Assembly (NCBI GenBank): GCA_902800905.1
Contig: CADCGC010000001.1
Coordinates: 62,001-126,000, forward strand
DNA length: 64,000 bases
From: an uncultured Erysipelotrichaceae bacterium
GTDB lineage: Bacteria; Bacillota_I; Bacilli_A; RFN20; CAG-826
Direction: 5' to 3'
Positions 36,612-46,425 of this stretch are shown piece after piece; positions within the stretch are counted from its first letter, which is position 1; the number at the start of each line of letters is the position of its first letter. The position numbers were made by a program, and so were the translations under genes. A model generated the notes under the pieces. It worked only from the letters and a program-made list of their open reading frames with translations, had not been told where the DNA came from and did no database searches.

Positions 36612-37808
36612 TTATAGATCGAAGATGTCATCGACTTTTTTGAATTCGTTTTTGTTTGGATATACAACCTCGAATTCATCATCTCTTTCAAATGTGTATC
36701 TTCTATCAATATCAATCATATAATGTTTATCATTATAATCATAAATTAGTTGGAAGTGAGCACGATAATACTTAACTTCACCTCTATGCCAATACACTCT
36801 AAATTCATCATTTTCAGTGTATGGGATGTAGCAAGGAACATCTAAGTTTTGTTCCATTGTTGGTGTAGAAAGATTTGGATCATCTTCATCTGGTGCGATT
36901 GATTGAGCAAAATCATATGTTAAGCCTTCTGTTGGATCTTCAGTGGATCCTCCAGCTTTACCAAGGGCAAGAATGTAGATTCCAAACCAATCAGATCCCA
37001 TCTCATCATCGAAGGTGTCTAAGGCAATGTCTCTACCAATTTTGAATAGGGAGTCAAGGATTTTATACACAACTTCACTACGAGAAACGTCAGTTCCTAG
37101 ATAGAATTGGGTTGCCAATTCGCATCTATTTTTAGCGTTATCGGTATGATGATAGATGTGACTATCATAGTCTTCGTTGGTGAAAATATAGTAACCAAAT
37201 GTGCTTCTGTTTTCAGCGCCATCTTTTACTCTTGTAGAAACATCTCTTCCACCAACATAGAAGAATCCTTTTTCTTCATCCATTGTGATTTCTTCATAGC
37301 TGTTAGAATAGTGTTCAACTTCACCATCAACGTACCAAGTTCTTTTTTCAACTTCATAAGTGCGAACACGTTTCGCTCTTTTAACGTTTTTTGTTTGGTA
37401 ATTACCCATTGCGTTAGCGGCAGATGGTGCTTTTGTCTTTGAAAGTTTGTTAGTAACATAAACTTTCATTGTTTGGAAGACAGACTCGTCATCAGCATAA
37501 CTAACTTTAATCTCGCAATCACCAGCAGCAACTGCAGTGACAACTCCATCGCTAGAAACGGTTGCAATACTCTCATCATCACTTGTATACACTAAATCAG
37601 CAGCGTATGCACTTAATGGAGTAAGAACTGTTGAAATTTGGAAACTATCACCAGCGTATAAAGAAATTGAACGAGAATTTAAGTCGATTTCAGTAACATC
37701 GAATTTAATCTTGTTTTCATCTGCTGCACGAGCGGCTGATGCTTGAGCGCATCCACCTAATGCAAGAATGGCGGAAAGAGTTAAAACTGCAAATAATTGT
37801 TTTTTCAT
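36612..37808 (-). CDS. Ig-like domain lipoprotein associated with the peptide transporter
   Basis: This 398-residue protein begins MKKQLFAVLTLSAILALGGC, a signal peptide with lipobox LGGC. A single BIG2 domain follows (about residues 38-118; SLYAGDSFQISTVL, SIATVSSDGVVTAVAAG). The remaining 270 residues have no recognised family; they are rich in Tyr, Asp and Glu and contain two basic KxKRAKR-like stretches. The gene follows oppA by 13 nt with an AGGAGG site. Position suggests an accessory of the peptide-binding protein or protease, but nothing in the sequence shows a catalytic site. Confidence 0.8.
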   Translation of the reverse strand: MKKQLFAVLTLSAILALGGCAQASAARAADENKIKFDVTEIDLNSRSISLYAGDSFQISTVLTPLSAYAADLVYTSDDESIATVSSDGVVTAVAAGDCEIKVSYADDESVFQTMKVYVTNKLSKTKAPSAANAMGNYQTKNVKRAKRVRTYEVEKRTWYVDGEVEHYSNSYEEITMDEEKGFFYVGGRDVSTRVKDGAENRSTFGYYIFTNEDYDSHIYHHTDNAKNRCELATQFYLGTDVSRSEVVYKILDSLFKIGRDIALDTFDDEMGSDWFGIYILALGKAGGSTEDPTEGLTYDFAQSIAPDEDDPNLSTPTMEQNLDVPCYIPYTENDEFRVYWHRGEVKYYRAHFQLIYDYNDKHYMIDIDRRYTFERDDEFEVVYPNKNEFKKVDDIFDL

Positions 37809-37821
37809 AGCTCATATCCTC

Positions 37822-40800
37822 CTATTTAGCTAATCCATAACGTGATGATGGAGTAACTTCTGAAGAGTTCTTCGCTGCAAAGAAGGCATTTTCTGTTGGA
37901 ACAGAATTAGAAATCTTGATGTTGTAATAAATTGCAATACTCCAAACACCACCATTTTCAACGTCATAGTTAGAATATGTGAATGGATGTTGTAATTCAT
38001 AAACTTTTTGATCATAATCAGGATCTTTCTTATCAAGATTATCAATGACCTTTTGTAACTTGAGAGCCTCAAATAATGAAGCATTAACTCTTGCAGCAAA
38101 TTCGGCTGAAATTGTAATCTTTAAAGCTTTAATGGTCTTACCATCTTCTTTATAAATCTTTTCAATATCAGATTCAGCAATTGGCTCTGCAACTGTGGCA
38201 AGTAAGTATAATTCGATTCTGGTGATATCAAAATCAACACCGGCTTCGACTTCAACGAATTCGAATGGGATTTCAATAATTGCGCCTTCTTCAAATCCAT
38301 CAGTTGGTTGACCATCTGAAATCTTCTTTGGAGCGGTTAAATAACCATGATCAACAGAATCAACAGCTTCGCCTTCTTTAACAACGGCGCCGTGGTCTGC
38401 AGCAGCCCATAAGGCATCAAATGACCATTCCTTTTTAACTTTTTCGCCGTTTTCTTCAACTTCGTAGACTATTGGATCAGTCTTACTTAATTTAGATGTA
38501 TCGGCACCCCAGTTAAGAGTAAATCCAGAGGAGTTATCACTCTTTAAAACTTCAAGGAAGTTAAGTGGATTTAAGGAGTTACCACTAATAGCACCGAAAC
38601 CTAAGTCATAAGTACCAACCATTAAGTGGTCGTTATAGACTTGTTCCCATTGTGCATCAGCAGCGTGGTTAACTTTAAGAATGACTCTGCCTTGGCTAAC
38701 TGCATCATCGTTAAAGGCGTCCATGAAATAGTTTGCAATATCTTCACCATAAGTGTCTTGATCACTTTCGTACATCCATTGAATGTCGATTGTAACAACG
38801 AATGGGTTAGATTTTGTTTGATATTTAATAGCGTTTTGTTTAACGAGTTCAGCAACAGCTAATTTGAAGTATTCAACAGCTTTTGCTTTTGAATAACCAA
38901 AGTTACTTGTTCTTAATGTTGGATCGAAACCATCCTCAGCAATTGTTTTGTGTTCGTCAGTGGAGTTATAGGAAACACCATTAATTGGGTCACTCATATA
39001 TGAGTCAGCAAAATATGTATAGGATGGGTTAACACCACGATCTTTTGCATATTCTTGTCTATTGATAGACCAGAATAAACCATTTAAGAAGTTTCTATTA
39101 CTCATCCATGGTTTAACTGTGTATCTTTGTTTTGGTTTCTTGACATCTTTATATTTGTTAGACAAGAAGAGTTCATCCCATCTCTCTTGTGTACAAGAGT
39201 TGACATTTAATTTAAATGTGGAATCGCCCTTTGTTGGTTTGTCAGTATCAAGTTTTTCATCCATTCTGGAAACTGGGATACCAGTTGAATCAAGTTTGCC
39301 TAAGTTGAATTCATCATAGATAGCGTCATCTCTTTGTGTAGCGGCGCTAATAACGACCATATGGACACCTGGAATACGGTATCTTGGACGTGATGTGCCT
39401 TGAGATTCAACATATTCAAACCAAGAATCATTTCTTTCAAAAACGATTTCTTTATCGTTGTTCCATCTCTTTAAGAAGAATGGACCAGTACAGATGACGT
39501 TATTAACAATGTTACTACCATTAACTGTACCAAATTTTTGTGCACCTTCAATCCAGTTGCCACCACCAATAGAAGAAACGAATTCTTGTGGAATTGGGGT
39601 GTATAAACTACTGGATAATGTGTATTTAGCGGTGAATTGATCGATTGGGTTGATAAATTCGAAATCGATATAATCTCCATTATCATCATGGCCTGGAACG
39701 ATACCAAGTTTGCTGTTATCAAGTGTAGCTTTACCTTCACTTGGGAATAAACCTGCCCAAGTAGAATCAGCAACACTTGGATCTTTGGTCTTGGTACTTC
39801 TGAAATAAGAATATGCACCTTTGAAACCATAAGATGTATCGGTTGCAAGTTCAGCACCACGAGTTAAAGCGGTGCCTTGAGTTAATAACATCTTGAAAGT
39901 GAACATATAGTCATCAAGGCTAACAGCTTTCTTATCGTCATATGTATCTTTGAAACCAGAAGCATTTGTACGATATTTAATTTCGCTTGTCTTGACATAG
40001 ACTCTATATTGTTTGTGAATTGTAACTGATGGGTCATCAGCATTATCAAGTGGGATTGGATCTAGGCAGTTGTCTTTTGCTAAGACTGAATACCATTCAT
40101 ATCCATCGGCTTTTTCGTTTAATTTGGTTCCCCAGAATGAGGAAGAAATATAACCAAATAAGTCGCCAACTTGGCTACCAGTAGCGTGCCAGCCATTAAT
40201 TGTGGTTGGGTCACTACTTGTTGCGCTTCTTAAGTAAGATTGTTCGTCGCCAGAAACGCTTGGTGTCCAAGAAGTATCAAGCCATCCTTCGCTTAATAAG
40301 CCAAAGCCATAGCCTGTGACATAAGAAGAAGGTAAGACATGAACACGAGGAGAGTAACGGACAAAGCCACCGTTTTCAAATAAGGTGATACCTGTCAAAT
40401 AATTTCTCATCGCAAATTTTTCAAGTTCAGCAAGAATCTTGGTCTTTTCTTCAGTTTGGTTAGAGAAGTTGTAACCAGTATTAGCAGGAGCATAACGTTC
40501 ACCAACGGTGAAATATAATGTTCCTTTTAATCCACTAGCAGCTTCGCTAACACGAATACCAATTTTCTTGGTTGTTGGTTTTTTAGGAGTGACAGTTGCG
40601 CTCTTTCCATCAGCGTTCTTTGTGACATCAATGAATTCTTTCGCTCCAGAAGTTGGAGTGAATGTATAGGTTCTTGCAGTTTCGTCAGCGTTTGATTCTA
40701 AAACTGAAAGAGTTTCATTGGTGCCCATGTAGATTTGTGTGGTTGCACCACTATCAAACATTAAGCTAAAGCTAAAATCGCCAGGAACGTCTCCACTAGC

Positions 40801-40884
40801 ACCACCACCTGATTGACAGGAAGTGATTGCGAATGAAGCCGCCATGACTAGAGATGATAAGAATACATAACTAAGTTTTTTCAT
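37822..40884 (-). CDS. oppA: Oversized oligopeptide-binding lipoprotein (OppA-like, family 5)
   Basis: This 1020-residue lipoprotein has signal peptide and lipobox ITSC (Cys23), a Gly-rich linker and an Ig-like N-terminal segment. The family 5 solute-binding protein body follows. Recognisable parts include SLDDYMFTFKMLLTQG, CTGPFFLKRWNNDKEIVFERN and NGLFWSINRQEYAKDRGVNPSY, as well as a late DLGFGAISGNSLNPLNFLE. Normal OppA has about 540 residues; extra length lies in the N-terminal part, internal loops and a C-terminal extension. It should deliver peptides to OppBC. Its ATG overlaps the stop of the upstream S8 protease, coupling hydrolysis and capture. Confidence 0.9.
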   Translation of the reverse strand: MKKLSYVFLSSLVMAASFAITSCQSGGGASGDVPGDFSFSLMFDSGATTQIYMGTNETLSVLESNADETARTYTFTPTSGAKEFIDVTKNADGKSATVTPKKPTTKKIGIRVSEAASGLKGTLYFTVGERYAPANTGYNFSNQTEEKTKILAELEKFAMRNYLTGITLFENGGFVRYSPRVHVLPSSYVTGYGFGLLSEGWLDTSWTPSVSGDEQSYLRSATSSDPTTINGWHATGSQVGDLFGYISSSFWGTKLNEKADGYEWYSVLAKDNCLDPIPLDNADDPSVTIHKQYRVYVKTSEIKYRTNASGFKDTYDDKKAVSLDDYMFTFKMLLTQGTALTRGAELATDTSYGFKGAYSYFRSTKTKDPSVADSTWAGLFPSEGKATLDNSKLGIVPGHDDNGDYIDFEFINPIDQFTAKYTLSSSLYTPIPQEFVSSIGGGNWIEGAQKFGTVNGSNIVNNVICTGPFFLKRWNNDKEIVFERNDSWFEYVESQGTSRPRYRIPGVHMVVISAATQRDDAIYDEFNLGKLDSTGIPVSRMDEKLDTDKPTKGDSTFKLNVNSCTQERWDELFLSNKYKDVKKPKQRYTVKPWMSNRNFLNGLFWSINRQEYAKDRGVNPSYTYFADSYMSDPINGVSYNSTDEHKTIAEDGFDPTLRTSNFGYSKAKAVEYFKLAVAELVKQNAIKYQTKSNPFVVTIDIQWMYESDQDTYGEDIANYFMDAFNDDAVSQGRVILKVNHAADAQWEQVYNDHLMVGTYDLGFGAISGNSLNPLNFLEVLKSDNSSGFTLNWGADTSKLSKTDPIVYEVEENGEKVKKEWSFDALWAAADHGAVVKEGEAVDSVDHGYLTAPKKISDGQPTDGFEEGAIIEIPFEFVEVEAGVDFDITRIELYLLATVAEPIAESDIEKIYKEDGKTIKALKITISAEFAARVNASLFEALKLQKVIDNLDKKDPDYDQKVYELQHPFTYSNYDVENGGVWSIAIYYNIKISNSVPTENAFFAAKNSSEVTPSSRYGLAK

Positions 40885-43800
40885 TATTCTTTTCCTCCTT
40901 CTGCTTTTCTTTTTCTAGTAATAACAATCAAGACTGCTAATACTCCAGCAAGTGAAGCAAGTAAGACACTGGTTGTAGCGATGTTACCACCACAGCCACC
41001 AGCTGAAGGTACTGGGCCACCACTACGTTTGATTCTAACGTAACCATCAACGCTAATTTCGCTAACGGTGTATTCAGAAGAATCGTATGTAACGAACACT
41101 ACTCTCTTACCAAGATCTTGGAAGTCGTTGACTAATGTGAATGAATAATGTTCAGCGATTGTGTATCTAGAGAAATCAACAGTTGGAAAACCTTCTGCAT
41201 CGGTTCCAACTTCTTTGAATCTAATAATCGCGCCTGTACGTCCGTACGCCTTATCTAATAATTCAATATATAGACGGCCGCTACCATAATATTCATTGAA
41301 GTTGTTATAGTTCATTTCTTCATAGATTTCATCTTTTGTTAGTTCGATATAATTGCCTTTTTCATCTGATAAAACATCATAGATGTTACTTCCAACATAG
41401 GCAGAGACTAAATTCTCTTCATTAACATCGATTCTAACTTTGTCACCATTGACAGTGATATTTCCGAGTGATGGATCATCACTATCAATATGGAATGAAT
41501 AAGAATTACTAACCCATGTTTGTGTACCAGCAAGCAAGTAATTGAATGTGATTTCATATTCGCCACTTGCAAAGCTGACACCAGTTCTTGAATCGTATAG
41601 AGGAATGACTGCAAACGCTCTATGAGCGATATAACCACTGCCTAAATAGTTTTCATCAACATGGGATTTGTATAATGGATATCTTCCATATCTTTCACCA
41701 AAGAGCATATCTTCCATTGCGTCTTTTAAGACGATTTCTCCAGTTGCTTTGTTCTTAATGGTGAAATAGTTATCATCAACAGAACGCATTACGAATTGTT
41801 GAATAATCATTGTATTGGAACTATGAGCGTTGCCAACATAAATGTTGTCTTTTGGATTATCATAATAATTTCCATCAGGGTCTGTTCCAACTAAATGATA
41901 ACTATTATTGATTTTGGCTAAGTGAGATAAGCTCTCATCATTTGATTGAATTGAGGATTCATCGAATGATTTGCCTGGTTCAACATATGTTGTTGCCCAA
42001 GTACTACCATAATCAATGTTTGATTTACCAACTAAGCTAAATCCAATATCGTTAACCAAATCACTTGGATAAATGGTTGAACTATTCTTGTCAAAGGCAA
42101 ATGGTTCGACAACTGGAGCAGATTCATAAGATTGTCCTTCACCAGCGTAGAATCCCATCCAAGGCATTGATAAGTCGACGTGACCATCTTGGCTCTTAAG
42201 TTGGATGAAACCTTCTAAATAGCAACCATATTCGAAGTTTTTAGAAATAAATTCTTTAACTTCATTGGTTAATGAATAAGTATCTAATGTGACACTGTGA
42301 TCACCTGGTTCAACAACAATATTTGTGTTGATTTTAACAGTAGTAATTAAAGCATCTTGTGTTGATAAATATGGGCTCTTTTCGAGTTCTTCGAATGTAC
42401 CATATTTCCAAGTTTCTTGTCCGTGTTTAACTTCTTCAACTGCTGTACATTTATATCTTCCGACAGCAATCTTCTCGATTTGACCTGCTTCACAAGCTTC
42501 ATAAGTTGGATAGAATTCAATTTCTTTTGTAACTTTGAAGACATCGCCAACTTTGATATCACCAGTGGTGTGTCTTTCAACGATTGAAGTATGTCCAGAA
42601 GTATCAACTTGTTCGACATAGTATGAAAGTCCAGAGAATGAGTTTAAAGTGTCGATTTCACCACGATAATTGTAGTCTTTTGTAACGACATCATTAGACA
42701 TCTTGATTGCTGGTCTTTGAACTGTAAAACTAGCTTTATAAGTTCTATTTTCATTACTTTCATTATGTGCAAGGAAGCTTAGTTTAACATCGCCTTTATT
42801 AATATCACTATTATTTCTTAAAGCGACTTTAGATTTTCCAATTGGATTGCCTTGTAAATCATAGCCTTCTAAATAGACATCTGTTGCGTATGCGGCACCA
42901 ATGTTTGCCATACCAGCACCTTGGAGTCTTGGAGAAGAGTAAACTCTTTCTTCACTATCTTGGTCTGGATTTTCTGGGCAGACATTGTAATCATACATTT
43001 GTCTAGCAGTTGACATGAGTCTCATATCAACGGTCTTACGATATGCAAGGAGATTTGCTAAATCTTCTTCACTTGGATTTTCATTAGCGTAAACTGCCGC
43101 AGCTTTCTTAGATAAGACGACTGATTGTGCACCTGCGTAGTTAGGAGCAGACATTGAGGTACCTGATAAGAATTCATATGTTTTATACATTCTTTCTTCG
43201 GTCTTGTCTTCCTTCTTTTGTGGTGGGACAGCACCTCTAATGCTTTCACCTGGTGCTGTAATCTCTGGTTTTAAGTCTAAGTCAAATTTAGCACCATCAG
43301 ATGAGAATGTTGACATTGTGTATTGTTTTGGGTTGACGTCAACTTCATCTTTCATAACAGTGAAGACACCAGTTCCACCGATACCTGCTTTTTCAAAGAT
43401 TTGTTTGTCTTTGAATAAAACGAAGGCAACAGGGATTGTTGGTTTGTCATCACCAAAGCTTGCTCTGAAGTTGAAATCACTAGCGGTTGGGTCGTTATTA
43501 ATAATAATTAATCCGGCAGCACCTTTAGATTTGGCAACCATGTATTTATCAGCGAATGATGTACTACCACGATTGACAACGGCAAGTTTGTCGGAGACAT
43601 CTTTGCCAACGTAATCTGTGGATGTACCAAATCCACCAACATAAACCCAATTGAGTTGTTTGGAAACTGAACCTTCAACTAAGTCTGAAATTCTACGTTC
43701 TTCATCTTCATCATATTCACTTGAGCCCCAAGAATTAACGACTTGGTCAGAATAAGCGATATTTTGTCCTTCGTATTTGAACGCTGAAGCGAAGAATGTT

Positions 43801-45077
43801 TTTTCTGGTTGGCCAGAAGCAATTGTCATAGTTTTATCGTTGTTTGCGTAACCGGATAAAATACCAGTTTCAATCATATCTCTTGTCCAATTGCCATAAG
43901 CGCCAGCAAATTCATAAGAGGATTTACCAGAGTTACCAGCAGAGATGGCTGATAAAATACCTGCTTCACTTAATTTTCTAAGTGTTTTCATTGTAATTGT
44001 GTCATTATCGAAGTCATCGAGGTTGCTACCTAATGACATGTTGATGCCATCAACTCCTAATGTAATGCAGTCTTCTAATGCGTGTAAGATTGGGATATCA
44101 TACGCTCCACTAGAATTTGAGAAACCAAGCGCTTGGTCAACTTTGCTTGCTTTGAAGTTTGTGAAAACTTTCATACAAACAAGTTGTGCTTTTGGAGCAA
44201 TTCCCTTGTAATTAGCGGCGTTACCAGCAGCGATACTAGCAACGTGGCTTCCGTGATAAGAAATAGTACTAGAAACGTCGAAATCTTCGTTATAATCGCC
44301 TCCGTAATATTCTCTTTCTCCACCGTAGTCAAAATAGAATGGAACTTTACTGTTTAGATATAAAGAACCTTCCTTTCCGAGTTCGGTAGAATCGATTGTG
44401 CCTCTCCATGAATAAGGATTTGAAGATTTGTCATCAACGTGAACGTTATATACGTGTGTTTCAGAAATATCTGGACGTGATTTGAAACGGACATTGACTG
44501 GATCATCAAATGTGTCTTCAAATGCAGTGAATGTTTCATGCATCCATGTATCTTCGTCATCATGAGCTGCACGGAAGTAGAACTCGTTATCGAGAATAGC
44601 GATAACTGTTCCTTCGCCTTCGTTAGTGTCATCACCTTTGTTCATAGTGATTGCAGAAGCGTTTTCACTTCCTCCGTATTCCTCAGATTGTTCACCTGTT
44701 CTACCGCTATCGGTATAAGTTGCTTGAGGAGCTAAGAAACGAATTTGATCAACTGTGACACTTTTAACGCCTGGCAAAGCTTTAACTGCATCAACATATT
44801 CACTATTGATTGAGATAGCAAACGCATTATTCAACACATTGAATGAGCTGATTAATCTAATATTAGATGTAATATTGCTCTTAATGTTATTGAAGACAAT
44901 GTTTTGAACATTTTTGATTCCTTCTTTAGTCAATGACTCAAGAGAACGATCAACTTCAACAATAATGCGAGTATCTCTTTCGGAATGAATATCCTTTTGA
45001 GGATGAGCATTGTTTGCAACTGTAGCACCCATTGCGAGACCTGCTAATAAGGTTGCTAACATTGTAACTTTAATCAT
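40884..45077 (-). CDS. Large cell-surface S8 serine protease (lactocepin/C5a-peptidase-like)
   Basis: The start is the ATG at 45075-45077 behind AAGGAAGG (about 1397 residues); the frame is open to 45221 but that part lacks a signal. A signal peptide and inhibitor-like propeptide precede the S8 domain. The triad is Asp near 159 (VIAILDNEF), His near 276 (YHGSHVASIAAG) and Ser near 639 (FLSGTSMSAPN). A protease-associated insert contains KSKGAAGLIIINNDP. Fibronectin-like modules follow. The C-terminus has GGCGGNIATTSV, a membrane helix and RKRK, indicating surface anchoring. It overlaps oppA, so it likely feeds the transporter. Confidence 0.92.
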   Translation of the reverse strand: MIKVTMLATLLAGLAMGATVANNAHPQKDIHSERDTRIIVEVDRSLESLTKEGIKNVQNIVFNNIKSNITSNIRLISSFNVLNNAFAISINSEYVDAVKALPGVKSVTVDQIRFLAPQATYTDSGRTGEQSEEYGGSENASAITMNKGDDTNEGEGTVIAILDNEFYFRAAHDDEDTWMHETFTAFEDTFDDPVNVRFKSRPDISETHVYNVHVDDKSSNPYSWRGTIDSTELGKEGSLYLNSKVPFYFDYGGEREYYGGDYNEDFDVSSTISYHGSHVASIAAGNAANYKGIAPKAQLVCMKVFTNFKASKVDQALGFSNSSGAYDIPILHALEDCITLGVDGINMSLGSNLDDFDNDTITMKTLRKLSEAGILSAISAGNSGKSSYEFAGAYGNWTRDMIETGILSGYANNDKTMTIASGQPEKTFFASAFKYEGQNIAYSDQVVNSWGSSEYDEDEERRISDLVEGSVSKQLNWVYVGGFGTSTDYVGKDVSDKLAVVNRGSTSFADKYMVAKSKGAAGLIIINNDPTASDFNFRASFGDDKPTIPVAFVLFKDKQIFEKAGIGGTGVFTVMKDEVDVNPKQYTMSTFSSDGAKFDLDLKPEITAPGESIRGAVPPQKKEDKTEERMYKTYEFLSGTSMSAPNYAGAQSVVLSKKAAAVYANENPSEEDLANLLAYRKTVDMRLMSTARQMYDYNVCPENPDQDSEERVYSSPRLQGAGMANIGAAYATDVYLEGYDLQGNPIGKSKVALRNNSDINKGDVKLSFLAHNESNENRTYKASFTVQRPAIKMSNDVVTKDYNYRGEIDTLNSFSGLSYYVEQVDTSGHTSIVERHTTGDIKVGDVFKVTKEIEFYPTYEACEAGQIEKIAVGRYKCTAVEEVKHGQETWKYGTFEELEKSPYLSTQDALITTVKINTNIVVEPGDHSVTLDTYSLTNEVKEFISKNFEYGCYLEGFIQLKSQDGHVDLSMPWMGFYAGEGQSYESAPVVEPFAFDKNSSTIYPSDLVNDIGFSLVGKSNIDYGSTWATTYVEPGKSFDESSIQSNDESLSHLAKINNSYHLVGTDPDGNYYDNPKDNIYVGNAHSSNTMIIQQFVMRSVDDNYFTIKNKATGEIVLKDAMEDMLFGERYGRYPLYKSHVDENYLGSGYIAHRAFAVIPLYDSRTGVSFASGEYEITFNYLLAGTQTWVSNSYSFHIDSDDPSLGNITVNGDKVRIDVNEENLVSAYVGSNIYDVLSDEKGNYIELTKDEIYEEMNYNNFNEYYGSGRLYIELLDKAYGRTGAIIRFKEVGTDAEGFPTVDFSRYTIAEHYSFTLVNDFQDLGKRVVFVTYDSSEYTVSEISVDGYVRIKRSGGPVPSAGGCGGNIATTSVLLASLAGVLAVLIVITRKRKAEGGKE

Positions 45078-45095
45078 ACTTTCGCCTTCCTTTCT

Positions 45096-45114
45096 CGTGC
45101 CTGTGTGAGGCACG
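45096..45114 (-). promoter_or_regulatory. GC-rich hairpin before the S8 protease gene
   Basis: A perfect 7-bp stem, CGTGCCT/AGGCACG, with a 5-nt loop ends 18 nt before the ATG. It is the strongest of the small pre-Shine-Dalgarno hairpins in the window and has no T-tract. Confidence 0.55.
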
Positions 45115-45134
45115 CAAATATATGTTTGTGTAAT

Positions 45135-45164
45135 AATATATATTAATACGCGTGCTGATTGCAA
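45135..45164 (-). promoter_or_regulatory. Promoter of the S8 protease - oppA unit
   Basis: A TTGCAA -35 (45159-45164) and a TATATT -10 (45135-45140) are separated by 18 nt. It gives a leader containing the GC-rich hairpin. Confidence 0.5.
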
Positions 45165-45179
45165 ACCCTTTTTAACAAA

Positions 45180-45214
45180 AATTATAAAAATAATGTGCAA
45201 CTGAACCGCACATT
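45180..45214 (-). terminator. Terminator after the DUF3899-like gene
   Basis: AATGTGC and GCACATT (45192-45198, 45208-45214) pair around a 9-nt loop and are followed on the minus strand by ATTTTTATAATTTTT. Confidence 0.7.
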
Positions 45215-45241
45215 TTTGCATAAATAATAAAATTTATTTTA

Positions 45242-45664
45242 TTAAACACCAAAAATTGTCGACTTGACTATTTCTAATGTAATAAATGCAATTAAAAACA
45301 AAATTGAGGCAGCAAAAAAAGAAAAATAAAGATTTGGCGAATTCCTTCTCTTAGTATTTTTTTCATCTTTATATGCTACCATATCATTGTACTTATTTGC
45401 TTGTTTAGAAAACATACTCGTGTACGCTTGAGTAAACCCATAAGTGAGTGTGTCAAACGCTCCAGCACGTCCTAACCACGAAAAAGCGCCAACTCCAAAT
45501 AAAGCAGCAAACGCCACTCCTGTTCCATTAATTGAACCAACCATTGTTTGATTTTGAACAAAATAAAAAGTTAAAAATATGGCAACACCTACAAGTAAAG
45601 CAATAAAAAAAGCTATTGTGTAATCTTTGAAGTATTTTTTAAAATTGTCTACTGCTTTTCCCAT
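45242..45664 (-). CDS. Three-helix membrane protein, DUF3899-like
   Basis: This 140-residue protein has three hydrophobic segments (about residues 17-34, 45-62 and 114-135). A soluble cytoplasmic loop contains FDTLTYGFTQAYTSMFSK. That segment after the second helix resembles Firmicutes DUF3899 proteins, whose function is unknown. It lies 9 nt after ispD and probably shares its transcript. The ribosome site is weak. Confidence 0.6.
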   Translation of the reverse strand: MGKAVDNFKKYFKDYTIAFFIALLVGVAIFLTFYFVQNQTMVGSINGTGVAFAALFGVGAFSWLGRAGAFDTLTYGFTQAYTSMFSKQANKYNDMVAYKDEKNTKRRNSPNLYFSFFAASILFLIAFITLEIVKSTIFGV

Positions 45665-45673
45665 AATATGTCT

Positions 45674-46336
45674 TTATATAATATTCTTAAAAACTTCTAA
45701 GTCAATATCAGTTGTAACTTTGAAGTTTGTTTTATCGCCTTTAACATATGCAATCATTTTTAACTCTTTTTGAGCGATTCCGATGTCATCAGAGAACTCT
45801 TCATCACGATATTCAACATGTAGTCTTTTAATTAATCCATATTTAAATGACTGGGGGGTTTGAATATCAACATCTTCTCCTGCCATAAAAGTTTTTCTTC
45901 CAGAATTAGAAACACTATCTAAGGCGTCTTTATGATAAATGAAAGTACACACTGCCTTAAATTCATTCAAAGCGTCAACATTTCTTTTAATGATATCTTC
46001 ACTAACAAGGGGTCTATCTCCATCATGGATTAAGATATTGTCATCCTCACTATAATTAGTGAACACTAGTCCTTTTTCCACTGACTTTTGTCTTGTCGAA
46101 CTACCAACAATGATGCGTTTAACTTTGTTATATGAATACTTTTCAACCATTTCTTTAACATATTGTTCATAGTCTTTATGGGTCACTAAAACAATCTCAT
46201 CAATCAAATTCGAGCGATTAAAAGTATCAATTGTATATGACACTAATTCTTTATCTTTTATTTTTATAAATTGCTTAGGAATTGGAGAATTGATACGACT
46301 TCCAACACCTGCAAAAACGATTAACGCGATATTCAT
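45674..46336 (-). CDS. ispD: IspD/TarI-family cytidylyltransferase
   Basis: This 220-residue protein has the nucleotide-binding start ALIVFAGVGSR.....PKQF, the segment HDGDRPLVSEDII and the pair QTPQSF and DDIGIAQ. TTDIDLEVF lies near the end. IspD makes CDP-methylerythritol in the MEP isoprenoid route; the close relative TarI makes CDP-ribitol for wall teichoic acid. No tarJ or other MEP gene lies here, so the two cannot be separated on context. The first glycine loop lacks the usual AGG. A complete -35/-10 promoter lies 8 nt before the ATG, with no ribosome site. Confidence 0.82.
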   Translation of the reverse strand: MNIALIVFAGVGSRINSPIPKQFIKIKDKELVSYTIDTFNRSNLIDEIVLVTHKDYEQYVKEMVEKYSYNKVKRIIVGSSTRQKSVEKGLVFTNYSEDDNILIHDGDRPLVSEDIIKRNVDALNEFKAVCTFIYHKDALDSVSNSGRKTFMAGEDVDIQTPQSFKYGLIKRLHVEYRDEEFSDDIGIAQKELKMIAYVKGDKTNFKVTTDIDLEVFKNII

Positions 46337-46344
46337 ACGATATT

Positions 46345-46373
46345 ATTGTATTTAATTTAATAATGTTTAGCAA
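46345..46373 (-). promoter_or_regulatory. Promoter of ispD, leaderless
   Basis: -35 TTGCTA (46368-46373), a 17-nt spacer and -10 TACAAT (46345-46350). Only 8 nt separate the -10 box from the ATG and there is no Shine-Dalgarno site. This is the best-formed case of a probable leaderless start in the window. Confidence 0.65.
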
Positions 46374-46390
46374 AATAAGAGTTATCAGTA

Positions 46391-46396
46391 TATAAT
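46391..46396 (+). promoter_or_regulatory. -10 box of the ferredoxin gene
   Basis: A perfect TATAAT lies 29 nt before the ferredoxin ATG. TTAGCA at 46367-46372 (18-nt spacing) may be the -35 and would overlap the ispD -35 on the other strand. Confidence 0.55.
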
Positions 46397-46425
46397 GATT
46401 CTACAAACCTAGGAGGTAAATATCG

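Noticed and set aside
45078-45221. Upstream extension of the S8 protease to the first in-frame ATG at 45221
   Set aside because: The extension lacks a signal peptide, covers the promoter and hairpin, and a good AAGGAAGG site serves the ATG at 45077.
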